Source: CAJMNU01 sp905214855 (GTDB lineage Bacteria > Bacillota > Clostridia > Lachnospirales > Lachnospiraceae). From it: a DNA stretch of 64,000 nucleotides. The stretch covers positions 1 through 64,000 of the forward strand of contig CALADM010000017.1 in NCBI GenBank assembly GCA_937890595.1, written 5' to 3'. Below are positions 1-8,218 of this stretch, in pieces (position 1 is the first letter of the stretch; every line of letters starts with the position of its first letter). The notes beneath the pieces were generated by a model. That model did not search any database, was not told the origin of the DNA, and saw only the letters and a list, made by a program, of their open reading frames with translations. Both the position numbers and the translations under genes were made by a program.

Positions 1-54
1 ATGCAGGAGGTAGCTGAGAAGAGTGCGGAAGAGGACAAGCAGGAGGAAAAATAA
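1..54 (+). CDS. C-terminal tail of an upstream gene (partial)
   Basis: The first 17 codons of the window form an open frame that ends in TAA at 52-54 and encodes a very acidic, Glu/Lys-rich tail (ends EEDKQEEK). The gene must begin upstream of the window, unless the ATG at position 1 is a real start, which cannot be judged without upstream sequence. Charged tails like this are common on many unrelated proteins, so no function can be assigned. Confidence 0.45.
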   Translation: MQEVAEKSAEEDKQEEK

Positions 55-179
55 AAGATTTTGGAGTACAGGTTTACTTGTGTTATTGATGGAAAAAGGG
101 TAAACTTAAGTCAAGATAATTAGAAAATCAACAATGCTAAGGTGGGCAGCTGATGGAGATTGCGGAAGAGGAGTGAAAG

Positions 180-1739
180 ATGATGACGATAGGAGAGATT
201 ATCGGAAAATTTAATACAACACCATTCTTGTTTGTGGGTTCAGGGTTGACGAGAAGATACTTGAATTTGCCCGATTGGAAAGGATTGCTCAAGCACTTTG
301 CGGAGATTATCCGTAATGATGAATTTTCATATAGTTCATATGAGAATCAGGCAAAAGGCATGGTGTGTAAAGCAGGGATTTTGCCTAAAGTGGCAGAATT
401 GATTCAAAAAGATTTTGATAAAAAATGGTTTTTAGACGAGAGCATTAGGACAGTAGAAAAGAAGATGCTAGAAGAAATTCAAAATGGAATTTCGCCGTTT
501 AAAGCTGAATTAGGAGCTTACATTAGTAGGAAGGCTAGTGTTGTAGAATCATATCAAAATGAAATTGAAAAATTAGCCGAGATATCAGAGAAGAGTATTG
601 CAGGTGTTATTACAACAAATTATGATTCGTTTTTAGAGGACTATTTTAAAGGGTTTTGTAAATATGTAGGACAGTCACAATTAATTTTTTCACCAATTCA
701 AGGTGTGGCAGAAATTTATAAAATACATGGTTCGATAGAAGAGCCAGGTAGTATTGTAATTAACGAAGAGGATTATATAGAATTTCAGGAAAAGAGTGCT
801 TATTTAGCAGCAAAACTTATGACCATTTTTATGGAATATCCAATTATTTTTATAGGTTATTCTATTGGAGACAGTAATATTCAAAGTATTATTCGATCAA
901 TCGTAAACTGTTTGGATGAGTCTCAAGTAGAAAGGTTGGAAGATCGTTTTGTTTTTATTGAGTATAAAGAAAATATAAAAGGTGCGGAGGTAACACCTTA
1001 TACAATTATGATTGAGGATAAGCCGTTAACAATGAAAAAGATTACCTTATCTGATTTTATGTTGTTGTATAATGAACTTGATAGTATAAGAGCAAAATTA
1101 CCAGTCAGGATTTTACGACGTTTTAAGAAAGAGTTATATGAATTTACATTAACAAGTACACCGACAGGGAAATTGCGAGTTGCTTCAATCGAAGATGAAC
1201 GTGTTGCAGATGAGGAACTAATTTTATCCATTGCAAAAGCATCTGAATTTGGATTAAAAGGTTTGAGTGGTTTAGAGAGTAATGAGTTGTATAGGGATAT
1301 TATAATTGGGGACTTAGATTTTTCGGCAGACGAACTATTGGAATATGCAGTCCCTAAAATGTTAACGCAAAATTCTGGGAAATTGCCTATTAACAAATAT
1401 TTAAGTATGGCAACAAAAGATTTTCCAGAATGTGAACAAGTGGTAAGTGGACAAAAATTTGATTCATTGATTTCTGAGACATATAGGAAAAATAGAAGTG
1501 CCTTAGGAAAATACACCTCGGTTGCTCAAATATGGGAAAATGAAAAGGAGAATTTAGAAAAAGCAACAAGATTAATGGCATATCTGACTGAAGATCAGAT
1601 GGATTTAAGGGAATTGGAAACAGTGCTATATACTTTATTTGAAAATGATGTAAATATTTTGCGTAATGAAAAGACTGCTACAAGAACCAATATAAGAAGA
1701 TTAATAAGAATTTATGATTATCTAAAGTGGGGAAAGTAA
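180..1739 (+). CDS. SIR2-like domain protein, candidate anti-phage NADase
   Basis: A 519-aa cytoplasmic protein with an N-terminal SIR2-like (sirtuin-fold) domain over about residues 10-265. Visible motifs are the nucleotide-binding FVGSGLTRR (about 18-26), TTNYDS with N147, the K-IHGS motif with H183, and GYSIGDSNIQ near 225. N and H at these places correspond to the pair essential for NAD cleavage in ThsA-type defence SIR2 domains. The C-terminal 250 residues contain no motif I recognise; there is no SLOG domain, so this is not a standard ThsA. The start has GAGGAG six bases upstream of tandem ATGs. The gene is clearly more AT-rich than the housekeeping genes downstream and sits beside a large serine recombinase, which suggests acquisition. 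Family knowledge makes abortive NAD depletion plausible; that role is inference. A non-defence sirtuin-like role cannot be excluded. Confidence 0.75.
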   Translation: MMTIGEIIGKFNTTPFLFVGSGLTRRYLNLPDWKGLLKHFAEIIRNDEFSYSSYENQAKGMVCKAGILPKVAELIQKDFDKKWFLDESIRTVEKKMLEEIQNGISPFKAELGAYISRKASVVESYQNEIEKLAEISEKSIAGVITTNYDSFLEDYFKGFCKYVGQSQLIFSPIQGVAEIYKIHGSIEEPGSIVINEEDYIEFQEKSAYLAAKLMTIFMEYPIIFIGYSIGDSNIQSIIRSIVNCLDESQVERLEDRFVFIEYKENIKGAEVTPYTIMIEDKPLTMKKITLSDFMLLYNELDSIRAKLPVRILRRFKKELYEFTLTSTPTGKLRVASIEDERVADEELILSIAKASEFGLKGLSGLESNELYRDIIIGDLDFSADELLEYAVPKMLTQNSGKLPINKYLSMATKDFPECEQVVSGQKFDSLISETYRKNRSALGKYTSVAQIWENEKENLEKATRLMAYLTEDQMDLRELETVLYTLFENDVNILRNEKTATRTNIRRLIRIYDYLKWGK

Positions 1740-2016
1740 AAGAGCTTCTTGACTAAAGCACTTGTAAACAAATACCGTTCAAGAAACCCCTTGATAATCT
1801 CGCTTGTACCTTTAGGCTATAGCAACTATAAATAGCTACCAAGTCTTACAGCACAATATAGTCTATGTTTTTACAAGGCTGATTATACAGGAGTTGTATC
1901 AAAATGTAAAGTAAAAAAGACGTAATTTTTCGAGAAAGTAGATTAGGTCTAGATAAGAAATATCCAAGAGTGGAACAAGATATTATTGAATTTATCAGTA
2001 ATATCTTGTTTTTCTG
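1740..2016. other. Intergenic stretch between SIR2 gene and recombinase
   Basis: A gap of about 350 bases including the features listed separately (a hairpin at 1975-2013 and a promoter at 2017-2044). The first 230 bases are AT-rich, with no open frame that has a ribosome site and no RNA fold that I recognise. It could hold remains of older element DNA. Confidence 0.4.
1975..2013 (+). terminator. AT-rich hairpin with T-run before the recombinase
   Basis: A perfect 11-bp inverted repeat (ACAAGATATTA at 1975-1985, TAATATCTTGT at 1999-2009) with a 13-nt loop is followed directly by TTTT. It looks like a rho-independent terminator for the SIR2 transcript, although the stem is AT-rich and weak. 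Because it lies a few bases upstream of the recombinase promoter, an operator role is also possible. Confidence 0.5.
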
Positions 2017-2044
2017 TTTACGAATCTTTATTTTGATATATAAT
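2017..2044 (+). promoter_or_regulatory. Probable sigma-A promoter of the recombinase
   Basis: TTTACG (4 of 6 to the -35 consensus) is followed after 16 bp by a perfect TATAAT at 2039-2044, about 45 bp upstream of the chosen ATG. Confidence 0.5.
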
Positions 2045-2087
2045 ATAGATGTAACAGAAAATAAATTTGATACAGAGAGGTAACACT

Positions 2088-3656
2088 ATGAAGATAGCAG
2101 CCTATTGCCGTGTTTCCACAGATAAAGCCGACCAGCTCAACAGTTTAGAAGCTCAAAAGGAATTTTTCTCCGAATATACGCAGCGTACCGGAGATGTTTT
2201 AGTAAAATTATATGCAGATGAAGGTATTTCGGGAACTAAAATAAAAAATCGAAAAGAATTTCTTCGTATGATGGCAGATGCAGAAAAGGGAATGTTTGAC
2301 ATGGTTGTTGTAAAGGATATTTCTCGCTTTGCCAGAAATACCGTAGATCTTTTACAGAATGTTCGCAAGCTGAAAGCGTTAGGTATTGAAACACAGTTCC
2401 TTACAGCGAATATGACAAGTATGGGAAACAGTGAGTTTGTTCTTACTATTTTTGGTGCGTTGGCTCAGGAAGAAAGCGCTAATACATCTAAGCGAGTGAA
2501 ATTTGGAAAGAAACTGAATGCAGAAAAGGGACGAGTTCCGAATATTGTGTACGGTTATGATAAAACGATCGGGGATTATTTTAACCTTGAGATTAACAAA
2601 GAAGAATCTAAGGTTGTCAAACAAATTTACAAGTGGTACACAGAAGAAGGTTACGGTGCTGCCAAGATTTCTAATATGCTGAATGAAAAAGGGTATCGAA
2701 CAAAGCGAAATTGCAAATGGAGCCAGAATGCCATCTGCCGGATTTTGACCAATGAGATTTATACGGGAAAGATTATCAATGGAAAGCAGGAAATCAGTGA
2801 TTTTCTGACTGGTCAGAGAAGAGAGAAGGATGAAACGGAATGGCTTGTTGTGGAACGTCCGGAGCTTCGTATGATTGAAGATGAAGTGTTTGAAAAAGCA
2901 CAGGAAATTCTTCGTGGAAGAAACGATGCATTTAACTTGAATCATGAACGTCAAAGCAACAAATATTTATTTTCTACGTTGATTAAATGTAAAGAATGTG
3001 GATGGTCGTTTAGAAGAACAGTCCGTACTTACAAAAATACGTATGTGCGTTGGGTTTGTTCCGGAAGAAATGGAAAGGGAGCAGACAGTTGTTCAAATAA
3101 AACAGCTGTAGATGAAGAAGAATTAATTCAGGTTTTACAGGAATATTTTCATCGGGTTCTTCAGCAAAAAAATAAAGTAATTGACTATGTTGTGAAAGAA
3201 TTCCAAAGAGTGTACAAAGCGAAAGATGAAAATGCAGAGTATGAGAAGGAACTGAATTTGCAGATTGCCAGATTACAGAGAATGCGACAGAAATATATGG
3301 ATATGTATACCGATGATTTGATCTCAAGAGAAGAATTGAATGATAAGTTGGGTGGTACTCGTCAAGAACTGGATCGTCTGGAAAATGAATTGAAAATGGT
3401 ATCCAGCAATTTGACAAAAGGAGATCAGATGGAAAAAATCTTAAATGATACCTTTAAGCAGATTGAGGATATTACAGATGTTCATGAGATGACCAACGTA
3501 CAGTTAAAGAGACTGATTAAGAAAATAGAAGTAGACAAAGATGGAAATGTGGATATTTACCTTCGTTTACTAGGTGATTTGGGATTAAATGAAAGCATTT
3601 TAGTGGAAGACGAATGTGAAAATAAAACAGCTCTAAATAGTAACGACCAAACATAA
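2088..3656 (+). CDS. Large serine recombinase (site-specific integrase)
   Basis: A 522-aa member of the large serine recombinase family, which cuts and joins attachment sites through a serine-DNA intermediate. The resolvase catalytic domain covers about residues 1-150, with the nucleophile S10 in CRVST and the conserved ISRFARN motif near 85. A recombinase DNA-binding domain follows (about 165-260). A zinc ribbon with CKECG and two later Cys lies near 305-345. A long charged coiled coil (about 385-450) is typical of the part that controls integration direction. The start at 2088 is preferred over a TTG 21 bases upstream because GAGAGG lies 8 bases before it and the protein then begins MKIAAYCRVS as in relatives. 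It lies beside the SIR2 gene and a downstream gene remnant. No excisionase or relaxase gene is visible, so the element is small or eroded. It could mobilise the SIR2 gene; that is inference. Confidence 0.93.
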   Translation: MKIAAYCRVSTDKADQLNSLEAQKEFFSEYTQRTGDVLVKLYADEGISGTKIKNRKEFLRMMADAEKGMFDMVVVKDISRFARNTVDLLQNVRKLKALGIETQFLTANMTSMGNSEFVLTIFGALAQEESANTSKRVKFGKKLNAEKGRVPNIVYGYDKTIGDYFNLEINKEESKVVKQIYKWYTEEGYGAAKISNMLNEKGYRTKRNCKWSQNAICRILTNEIYTGKIINGKQEISDFLTGQRREKDETEWLVVERPELRMIEDEVFEKAQEILRGRNDAFNLNHERQSNKYLFSTLIKCKECGWSFRRTVRTYKNTYVRWVCSGRNGKGADSCSNKTAVDEEELIQVLQEYFHRVLQQKNKVIDYVVKEFQRVYKAKDENAEYEKELNLQIARLQRMRQKYMDMYTDDLISREELNDKLGGTRQELDRLENELKMVSSNLTKGDQMEKILNDTFKQIEDITDVHEMTNVQLKRLIKKIEVDKDGNVDIYLRLLGDLGLNESILVEDECENKTALNSNDQT

Positions 3657-3810
3657 AGACGTAACTGATAGGTTAATAAATTTAAATCCATCTCTGGCAG
3701 CACAGGCCAGAATTGTGTTAGATATCAATAAAGCAGAACGGCATATTAGGGGAGGTCTTGCCACAAAAGAAAAGTATGAGCATCGCCTGCAAATATGCAG
3801 TAGGGAATAG
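3637..3810 (+). pseudogene. 3' remnant of an unidentified gene
   Basis: In a frame different from the recombinase and overlapping its last 7 codons, about 57 codons read as convincing protein (contains DINKAERHIRGGLATKEKY) and end in TAG at 3808-3810. There is no start codon or ribosome site, and a stop lies immediately upstream in frame, so this is the tail of a larger gene truncated at the recombinase end. I do not recognise the family securely; the wording reminds me of tails of large proteins from conjugative elements, but that is only an impression. Confidence 0.5.
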
Positions 3811-3820
3811 AAATATTAGA

Positions 3821-3870
3821 AATATGTGGAACATTCTTTACATAGATAGGAATATGTGGAAGATTCTTTA
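3821..3870 (+). repeat. Imperfect 20-bp direct repeat pair
   Basis: AATATGTGGAACATTCTTTA at 3821-3840 recurs as the same 20-mer with one C/G change at 3851-3870, a period of 30 bp. A short palindrome (ATTCT TTAAT AGAAT, 3863-3877) overlaps the second copy. The pair lies just after the recombinase and gene remnant and before a normal chromosomal gene, where an attachment site or recombinase arm sites could be expected. Confidence 0.6.
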
Positions 3871-3905
3871 ATAGAATGATAGTGATGATCTATTAAGGAG
3901 TTTTT

Positions 3906-4361
3906 ATGCAGAGAAGATGGAAATGGAAAAATGGGAAGGCAGATATCATGTTATTTGGAATCTGTATGCTTCTTACATGTCTGTTGACAGGGATTGTTCT
4001 TGCTGGATGCAGTAAGTCAAAACAGGATGGAGGGGATAAGGTAAAAGATCTGGAATTTCATGTAATAGAACGTGCAGATATTCCAGAGGAGTTGGCAAAA
4101 TTAATCACCGAAAAAGAAAAACAGCCATTTAAGATGACATATAACGATGAAACATCCCTTTATATTGTAGTAGGTTATGGAGAACAGGAAACGGGAGGAT
4201 ATAGTATTCAGGTAAAAGAGTGTTACCTTGGTGAAAATGCGATCTATGTGGATACAGAATTGATCGGTCCATCTGCAGATGAAGCAAAGAGTATGGAAAA
4301 ATCTATGCCATATATTGTTTTAAAGATGGAATTTATGGAAGAACCAGTTGTATTCCAGTAA
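3906..4361 (+). CDS. Secreted lipoprotein with PrcB-like C-terminal domain
   Basis: A 151-aa predicted lipoprotein. The basic N-terminus (MQRRWKWKNGK) is followed by one hydrophobic segment and a lipobox, LAGC with the acylated C35, so the mature protein should be anchored on the outer face of the membrane. The rest resembles the small PrcB C-terminal domain (motif YIVVGYGEQETGGYSIQV, about residues 95-112), a fold also found in protease-complex partners. The start follows AAGGAG at a good distance. It stands alone with a terminator after it. The function of these lone Firmicute PrcB-like lipoproteins is not known to me; a role in protein binding at the surface is inference. Confidence 0.7.
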   Translation: MQRRWKWKNGKADIMLFGICMLLTCLLTGIVLAGCSKSKQDGGDKVKDLEFHVIERADIPEELAKLITEKEKQPFKMTYNDETSLYIVVGYGEQETGGYSIQVKECYLGENAIYVDTELIGPSADEAKSMEKSMPYIVLKMEFMEEPVVFQ

Positions 4362-4462
4362 AAGAAAAAATACTAATATAAATCTCTTAAGGAGTAGTGA
4401 GAGTGAGATACAAGGTCATATACAAATATCATATAAAAAATTAAAATGATTTGAGTAAATAG

Positions 4463-4518
4463 AAAGCGGCAATATGGAGAAGATAATCAATATTTTTCCA
4501 TATCATGTCGCTTTTTTT
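4463..4518 (+). terminator. Rho-independent terminator after the PrcB-like gene
   Basis: AAAGCGGCAATATGGA (from 4463) pairs, with small internal mismatches, with TCCATATCATGTCGCTTT, and the right arm runs into seven T. It separates the lipoprotein gene from the sugar importer operon. Confidence 0.8.
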
Positions 4519-4801
4519 GATATATCCCTAAAACAGCCCAATATATAATCATAAAATAATCAATAACAATGCAAATATTGCAAGAAATATGCACAAAAAA
4601 CGCAAAAAATGCGTAGATAAAATCTAATATAGATAGTATAATACACATAAATACAAGAGCTAAGGGAAAAAAATAGAATAAAAATGCACAATATTATCAA
4701 AGAATACAGATAAAAATTGTGTGATTTATCAAAAAAAGAGTTTCCCAAAAGACAAAGAATGCAAGTCTTTTTATGGTTCAATAGGATGGGAGGAAAATAG
4801 T
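4519..4801 (+). other. Leader region of the first sugar importer
   Basis: About 280 bases of very AT-rich DNA without a convincing gene. A perfect TATAAT lies at 4637-4642 but no good -35 element precedes it, so the promoter may depend on an activator or carry an unusual upstream element. No riboswitch fold was recognised. Confidence 0.35.
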
Positions 4802-5704
4802 GTGGCAAAAGCAGGCAAAGCAGCAGTGGTAAGCCCGAAAAAGAGGGATAGCCGACAGAAATGGGCACTTCTTTTCTGTCTGCCAAATATTGTATTCTTT
4901 TTGGTGTTTTTCGTGGCTCCGGCGATTGTAGGTATATGGTATTCTTTTACAAACTATAATGGTCTGAAAAAAATGGATTTTGTAGGATTATCCAACTATA
5001 TTACGCTGTTCAAGGATAAAGAATTTTATTCTGTTCTCTGGAATACTGCAAAGTATGCAATCGTATCAGTTCCAGTTGGATATGTAGTATCGTTGGGTAT
5101 GGGACTTCTTCTTGCTTCTGATAAGATGAAGGGAAGCACGATTTTAAGAATCCTGATCTATTGGCCGACATTACTCTCAACTATCATGGTAGGTCTTACA
5201 TGGAAATGGATTTTTGGAGAGAGCTTTGGTTTGATCAATTATCTTTTGGAACTGGTAGGTCTTCCAAAAATCGGATGGGCAACAAATCCTACCGCAGCGT
5301 TTATCACAACAATTGTTGCTGGTGCATGGGCAGGCTGTGGTACTAATATGTTGATCTTCATTGGTGCTATTAAACAAATACCTGAAGAATTGAAAGAAGC
5401 GGCACGCATTGATGGTGCAAATGGCTGGCAGATCTTCAAAGCGATCACATTGCCACATTTGAAACCAGTTTCCTACATGGTACTGACTCTTGCTATCATT
5501 GGTGCATTCAAAGAGTTTGCTATGGTACAGACATTGACCAATGGTGGTCCTGGTACAGCCACAACATATATGATCCAGTATATTTATCTGACTGGTTTCC
5601 AGAAATTGAAAGTTGGTTACTCTAGTGCAGCATCTATGGTATTGTTTGTCATGTTGTTAGTGATGTCTCTGGTGCAGACAAAATTAACACAGGAGAAAGA
5701 CTGA
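4802..5704 (+). CDS. Sugar ABC transporter permease (MalF/LacF type)
   Basis: A 300-aa integral membrane protein of the CUT1 (carbohydrate uptake 1) binding-protein-dependent family, with about six membrane segments. The first is ALLFCLPNIVFFLVFFVAP. The EAA loop that docks the ATPase is visible as EELKEAARIDGANGWQIF (about residues 198-215). The GTG start at 4802 is chosen over an upstream GTG at 4721 because GGGAGG lies 8 bases before it and the protein then has the normal family length. It is the first gene of an importer operon with the next permease (14-bp gap) and a binding protein. No ATPase gene is present in the cluster, as is usual in Firmicutes that share one MsmX-like ATPase. The substrate is unknown. 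Confidence 0.93.
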   Translation: MAKAGKAAVVSPKKRDSRQKWALLFCLPNIVFFLVFFVAPAIVGIWYSFTNYNGLKKMDFVGLSNYITLFKDKEFYSVLWNTAKYAIVSVPVGYVVSLGMGLLLASDKMKGSTILRILIYWPTLLSTIMVGLTWKWIFGESFGLINYLLELVGLPKIGWATNPTAAFITTIVAGAWAGCGTNMLIFIGAIKQIPEELKEAARIDGANGWQIFKAITLPHLKPVSYMVLTLAIIGAFKEFAMVQTLTNGGPGTATTYMIQYIYLTGFQKLKVGYSSAASMVLFVMLLVMSLVQTKLTQEKD

Positions 5705-5718
5705 GAGGAGGGGGAAAA

Positions 5719-6537
5719 ATGAAACAAGTAAGAACATGTTTGAAGTATATTGCAGCATTCGGCATAGCAGTTCTTTGGATTTTCCCAGTACTCTGGCTGC
5801 TTATCAGTTCCTTTAAGGGCGGAAATGAATTGTTCCGTTATCCGTTGACGTTCTGGCCGGAGATTCCGACACTGAACAACTACAAGGAAGCATTTTTCCA
5901 GTTTGATTTTATCCGCTATACAGCAAATACAGCATTTATCACTTTTGCAGCATCTGTTATTACAATCATTATGAGCTGTATGTGTGGTTATGCGCTTGCA
6001 AAATATCAATACAAATGGCTGAATGTTTTGTTTTTCTGTCTGCTGGCGACAACCATGCTGCCAACAGAGGTTATTATGAGACCAAGTTTTACCATTCTGT
6101 ATAGTTTGGGATTATACGATTCTTTATGGGGATGTATTATCCCAACTGTAGGTACAATGACAGGCGTGTTCCTGATGAGACAGTTTTTTATCACTGTTCC
6201 GAACGAACTGATCGAGTCTGCCAGAATCGATGGTGCTAATGAAGGTACAATATTCACAAGGATCATGATGCCAGTTTGTAAATCACAGATCGCAATTTTG
6301 GCAATCTTCAGCTTCCGTTGGAGATGGAATGACTATATTTGGCCATTGTTGGCTTTGCGTACCCCTGAAAAATACACATTGCAGTTGGCATTAAGAACAT
6401 TATCTGGTGCAGAGGCAGTGAATTGGACAGTATTGTTATCAGCGTCTGTATTGACTATGATCCCAGTATTGATCGTATTTATTATCTTTAACAAACAGAT
6501 CATGAACTCAAATATGTCTTCTGGTGTAAAAGGTTAG
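5719..6537 (+). CDS. Sugar ABC transporter permease (MalG type)
   Basis: A 272-aa inner-membrane permease, the MalG-like half of the CUT1 channel. Six hydrophobic segments can be read, and the EAA loop appears as NELIESARIDGANEGTIF (about 158-174). A strong GAGGAGGGGG ribosome site lies just before the ATG. It follows the first permease by 14 bases and surely forms a heterodimer with it. The C-terminus is MSSGVKG, the usual end of this family. The stop codon falls inside a small tandem repeat described separately. Confidence 0.94.
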   Translation: MKQVRTCLKYIAAFGIAVLWIFPVLWLLISSFKGGNELFRYPLTFWPEIPTLNNYKEAFFQFDFIRYTANTAFITFAASVITIIMSCMCGYALAKYQYKWLNVLFFCLLATTMLPTEVIMRPSFTILYSLGLYDSLWGCIIPTVGTMTGVFLMRQFFITVPNELIESARIDGANEGTIFTRIMMPVCKSQIAILAIFSFRWRWNDYIWPLLALRTPEKYTLQLALRTLSGAEAVNWTVLLSASVLTMIPVLIVFIIFNKQIMNSNMSSGVKG

Positions 6538-6569
6538 TATAACAATTAGTATAATAATTAGTATAGTAA
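6534..6569 (+). repeat. Three tandem 12-bp repeats at the permease stop codon
   Basis: TTAGTATAACAA, TTAGTATAATAA and TTAGTATAGTAA follow each other without gaps. The TAG stop of the second permease lies inside the first copy. Each copy also carries a TAG, so slippage would not extend the protein. Confidence 0.8.
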
Positions 6570-6768
6570 ATAGATACATAGGCATTGTTGGAAAAAGTTT
6601 CAGCACAAAGATCAGAAAGAGTAGAAATTTAAAAACACTGGAAATGCTTAGCTTAGAATGGCTCAGAAACAATTAGAAATCATAAAGAAACAGATCTGTC
6701 TGAAGAGACAGACAGTATAAGGGAAAGAACATAAACATATCAAAGAGATCAAAAGGAGGAAACGAATT

Positions 6769-8028
6769 ATGAAAAAAAGATGGTTAGCGGCAACTGCATG
6801 TGCAGTATTGGCAGCGAGTACGATCCTGAGTGGATGTAATTCAGCAGGCGGTGGAAAGAAAGGACCAGTAGAGTTAGAGATCCTGATCGCAGATGATACT
6901 CTGGAAGGCGGTGCAATGGCAACCGTTGTTAAAAAGTTCAATGAGGAATTTAAAGACAAAGGAATTCAGGCAAAACTGAATGAGATCGCATATGCAGATA
7001 TGCAGACACAGATCCAGAACCGTGCAGCAGTAAATGAGCTTCCTGCAATCGTAAAATTATCCAACTTTGATAATTATGTGGATTATGTATTGCCATTGGA
7101 TGATAGCAATCTGAAACAGGAAGATTTCCTGAGAGATGGTACAAGAAATGGAAAGTTCATGGCAACCAGTGTCAATAATACAGCAGTTGGTATGATCATC
7201 AATAAGACAGCATTTGACAATGCTGGCGTAGCTTACCCAACAACAGAGGAAGACCGCTGGACATGGGAGGAGTTTGAGGCTGCTGTTCAGGAAGTAGTAG
7301 AAAAAGACGAGAAGGTGACAACTGGATTTGTTATTGATCATTCCCAGCAGAGAATCAATACCATTCTGTATTCCTTTGGAATGGGATTGTATGATCCTGC
7401 TGATGAGACAAAACTGACATTCCGCAGCGAGGCTACCAAGAAAGGTCTGGATATGATCTTAGACATGTATAAAGATGGTGGTATCTCCAAGGCATCTGTA
7501 GGTGTTGGTACAGAGAATGCACAGGATGTATTTAAGACTGGTACAGTAGCTGCACATCTTGCAGGAAACTGGGTAATGAACGATTATTCTGACAATATCA
7601 CAGATTTTGAGTGGTGTCCAGTTTTGATGCCATATGAAGTAGAACCTGCTACATGTCTGGGTGGTAACTGGTTATATGCAATGGATGGCACAGGCGTTGA
7701 GAAAGAAGCAGTTCAGTTCCTTGAGTGGTTCTATCAGCCAGAGAACTATACTCTGTACTGTGAGACAGGAAACTATCTGCCAGGTAAGGCAGGTATCGAA
7801 CCGAAGTATACTGTAGAAGGTCTGGATATCTTCAACATGGAGATCAATGCAAGTATAGCACAGCCTGAGTATGATACCAGTATTGCAAATAAGCACAGTG
7901 GAGAGGACTGGGGCAATGCAGTCCGTGATGCTATGGACAGAGCAATCGCAGGAGAGATGGATTCTGATGGCATTATGGATTACGTAATTAAGGAAATGAC
8001 AGGAGCTTTGACAGGAGTTTCTGAATAA
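6769..8028 (+). CDS. Sugar ABC transporter substrate-binding lipoprotein
   Basis: A 419-aa extracellular solute-binding protein (family 1 type). It has a signal peptide with lipobox LSGC, lipidated at C23, and then the two-lobe binding fold; the region LDMYKDGGISKASVGVGTENAQD and the hydrophobic AAHLAGNWVM segment are typical of this family. The ribosome site AAGGAGG is strong. It is the third gene of the importer operon but follows a 231-bp gap containing a tandem repeat, so it may have extra regulation to reach the higher level binding proteins need. The ligand cannot be read from sequence; the adjacent toroid-type gene suggests an oligosaccharide. Confidence 0.93.
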   Translation: MKKRWLAATACAVLAASTILSGCNSAGGGKKGPVELEILIADDTLEGGAMATVVKKFNEEFKDKGIQAKLNEIAYADMQTQIQNRAAVNELPAIVKLSNFDNYVDYVLPLDDSNLKQEDFLRDGTRNGKFMATSVNNTAVGMIINKTAFDNAGVAYPTTEEDRWTWEEFEAAVQEVVEKDEKVTTGFVIDHSQQRINTILYSFGMGLYDPADETKLTFRSEATKKGLDMILDMYKDGGISKASVGVGTENAQDVFKTGTVAAHLAGNWVMNDYSDNITDFEWCPVLMPYEVEPATCLGGNWLYAMDGTGVEKEAVQFLEWFYQPENYTLYCETGNYLPGKAGIEPKYTVEGLDIFNMEINASIAQPEYDTSIANKHSGEDWGNAVRDAMDRAIAGEMDSDGIMDYVIKEMTGALTGVSE

Positions 8029-8084
8029 TGAAAAAAGAGAAGGAGCTTTTATAAGCGCTCCTGTTGATTAAGAAAATTTACAAG

Positions 8085-8122
8085 GGCAGAGTATAAACTA
8101 ATGTTATACTCTGCCTTTCTCT
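8085..8122 (+). terminator. Hairpin after the binding-protein gene
   Basis: A perfect 12-bp inverted repeat (GGCAGAGTATAA at 8085-8096, TTATACTCTGCC at 8104-8115) is followed by TTTCT. A second small inverted repeat (AGGAGC/GCTCCT, 8041-8062) precedes it. The short T-run suggests partial termination before the next gene. Confidence 0.7.
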
Positions 8123-8218
8123 CATAAAAGGAGAGATGAAAAGAGTATATTCAGTAAAAGATAGAAACATGGAAACTATAAAACAAAGGAAATACATCAA
8201 AAGATAATGGAGGAAACT

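Noticed and set aside
998..1516. Minus-strand open frame inside the SIR2 gene
   Set aside because: No ribosome site, protein sequence without domain logic, and full overlap with a well-supported gene; it is a shadow frame. The same applies to other antisense frames in the window.
2088..3656. Prophage integrase and prophage
   Set aside because: The recombinase alone does not make a prophage; no capsid, tail, lysis or replication genes follow.
6534..6569. Short CRISPR-like array
   Set aside because: Units are 12 bp, contiguous and without spacers; there are no cas genes.
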